Positions 6,432 through 6,604 of a stretch of 6,604 nucleotides of DNA are shown here, one piece after another. The position numbers and the translations under genes were made by a program. The DNA is from Cyclobacteriaceae bacterium. Lineage in GTDB: Bacteria > Bacteroidota > Bacteroidia > Cytophagales > Cyclobacteriaceae. Where the stretch lies: contig JANYKP010000194.1 of assembly GCA_025358195.1 (NCBI GenBank), positions 1 to 6,604 of the forward strand, read 5' to 3'. Below the pieces are notes generated by a model. The model did not search any database and had not been told where the DNA came from. It saw nothing but the letters and a program-made list of their open reading frames with translations. Every line of letters begins with the position of its first letter. The first letter of the stretch is position 1.

Positions 6432-6596
6432 AGCGGTTAAGTGCATTTCAATTTGTCGCGGTTACTACCATTTGGGCTAAAGCCCCTTAACAGCATCGCG
6501 AGATTAACCCCAGCCTTAAGGCTTGGGGTTAATCAAGTCCAGTCAACATGGACTTTAGTCCAACGCGACACTTTGAAATGCACACCAGCGGTTAAG
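6431..6596. repeat. REP/BIME- or MITE-like palindromic element flanked by an 11-bp direct repeat
   Basis: Outer arms 6441-6460 (GTGCATTTCAATTTGTCGCG) and 6564-6583 are inverted repeats matching at 18 of 20 positions, giving a 143-bp element. Inside are two related short hairpins, GGGCTAAAGCCC (6474-6485) and GGACTTTAGTCC (6550-6561). Their surroundings match at 12 of 15 positions in inverted orientation. They sit either side of a strong central hairpin whose 10-bp outer stem is GATTAACCCC (6502-6511) with GGGGTTAATC (6525-6534). The element encodes no protein. CAGCGGTTAAG flanks it at 6431-6441 and 6586-6596, like a target-site duplication. Palindromes with GGCTAAAGCC/GGACTAAAGTCC hairpins resemble, from memory, dispersed repeats in Bacteroidota genomes, perhaps moved by Y1-type (RAYT/IS200-like) transposases. 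No such gene is in the window. Confidence 0.65.
6502..6534. terminator. Strong hairpin that may terminate the redoxin transcript
   Basis: The 10-bp stem GATTAACCCC/GGGGTTAATC continues into an inner 4-bp stem, AGCC (6512-6515) with GGCT (6520-6523), closed by a TTAA loop, with T6524 bulged. It is the most stable local structure after the redoxin stop codon, 120 nt downstream, and is nearly symmetrical, so it could act on either strand. No clear U-tract follows, so the terminator role is only a possibility; it is also the centre of the repeat element. Confidence 0.3.
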
Positions 6597-6604
6597 GATT
6601 AACT

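Larger units (their letters stand above)
6383..6604. other. Gene-free right end containing repeats
   Basis: These 222 nt follow the redoxin stop codon. I find no coding frame. Most of the stretch is repeat sequence: a heptamer array (6404-6431), then a large palindromic element bracketed by a direct repeat (6431-6596). Any neighbouring gene must begin beyond the right edge. Confidence 0.75.

Noticed and set aside
6404..6596. CRISPR array at the right end
   Set aside because: Repeats are 7-11 nt or palindromic, without regularly spaced identical 24-40 nt repeats and unique spacers.

Overview
The window looks like chromosomal DNA from a member of the Bacteroidota, probably a Cytophagales-like lineage (the order is a guess). 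The reasons are a gldA-gldF-gldG set of Bacteroidota type, a secreted thioredoxin-fold protein with the DUF4369/DUF5106-type architecture that is common in this phylum, the N-terminus of a Bacteroidota-type DnaN, A/T-rich start contexts without Shine-Dalgarno sites, and intergenic palindromic repeats of a style common in these genomes.

On the minus strand, a tightly packed operon reads gldA (4564-3635), gldF (3638-2910), gldG (2916-1210) and a DUF4340-type membrane-anchored gene (1185-244). The first two junctions overlap by 4 and 7 nt, and the third is a 24-nt gap. Together these encode an ABC-2-type transporter: GldA is the ATPase, GldF the six-helix permease, GldG a large periplasmic subunit anchored at both ends, and the DUF4340 protein a probable accessory periplasmic subunit. 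After a 119-nt spacer holding two overlapping, mutually exclusive inverted repeats, dnaN (DNA polymerase III sliding clamp) starts at 124 and runs off the left edge.

A 360-nt divergent intergenic region (4565-4924) separates gldA from a plus-strand gene. It carries a degenerate palindromic repeat built from CGCAGAT/ATCTGCG units (4611-4700) and a plausible Bacteroidota promoter close to the plus-strand start. The plus-strand gene (4925-6382) encodes a secreted 485-residue protein with an N-terminal DUF4369-like region, a DUF5106-like helical middle and a C-terminal thioredoxin fold with a CGHC active site.

The right end (6383-6604) has no gene. It contains a short heptamer array and a 143-bp imperfect palindrome with nested hairpins. 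The palindrome is bracketed by an 11-bp direct repeat, so it resembles a REP/BIME- or MITE-type mobile repeat with a possible target duplication.

I see no convincing new enzymatic or defence system. The most worthwhile leads are the structured non-coding elements and the coupling of the Gld transporter operon to dnaN.
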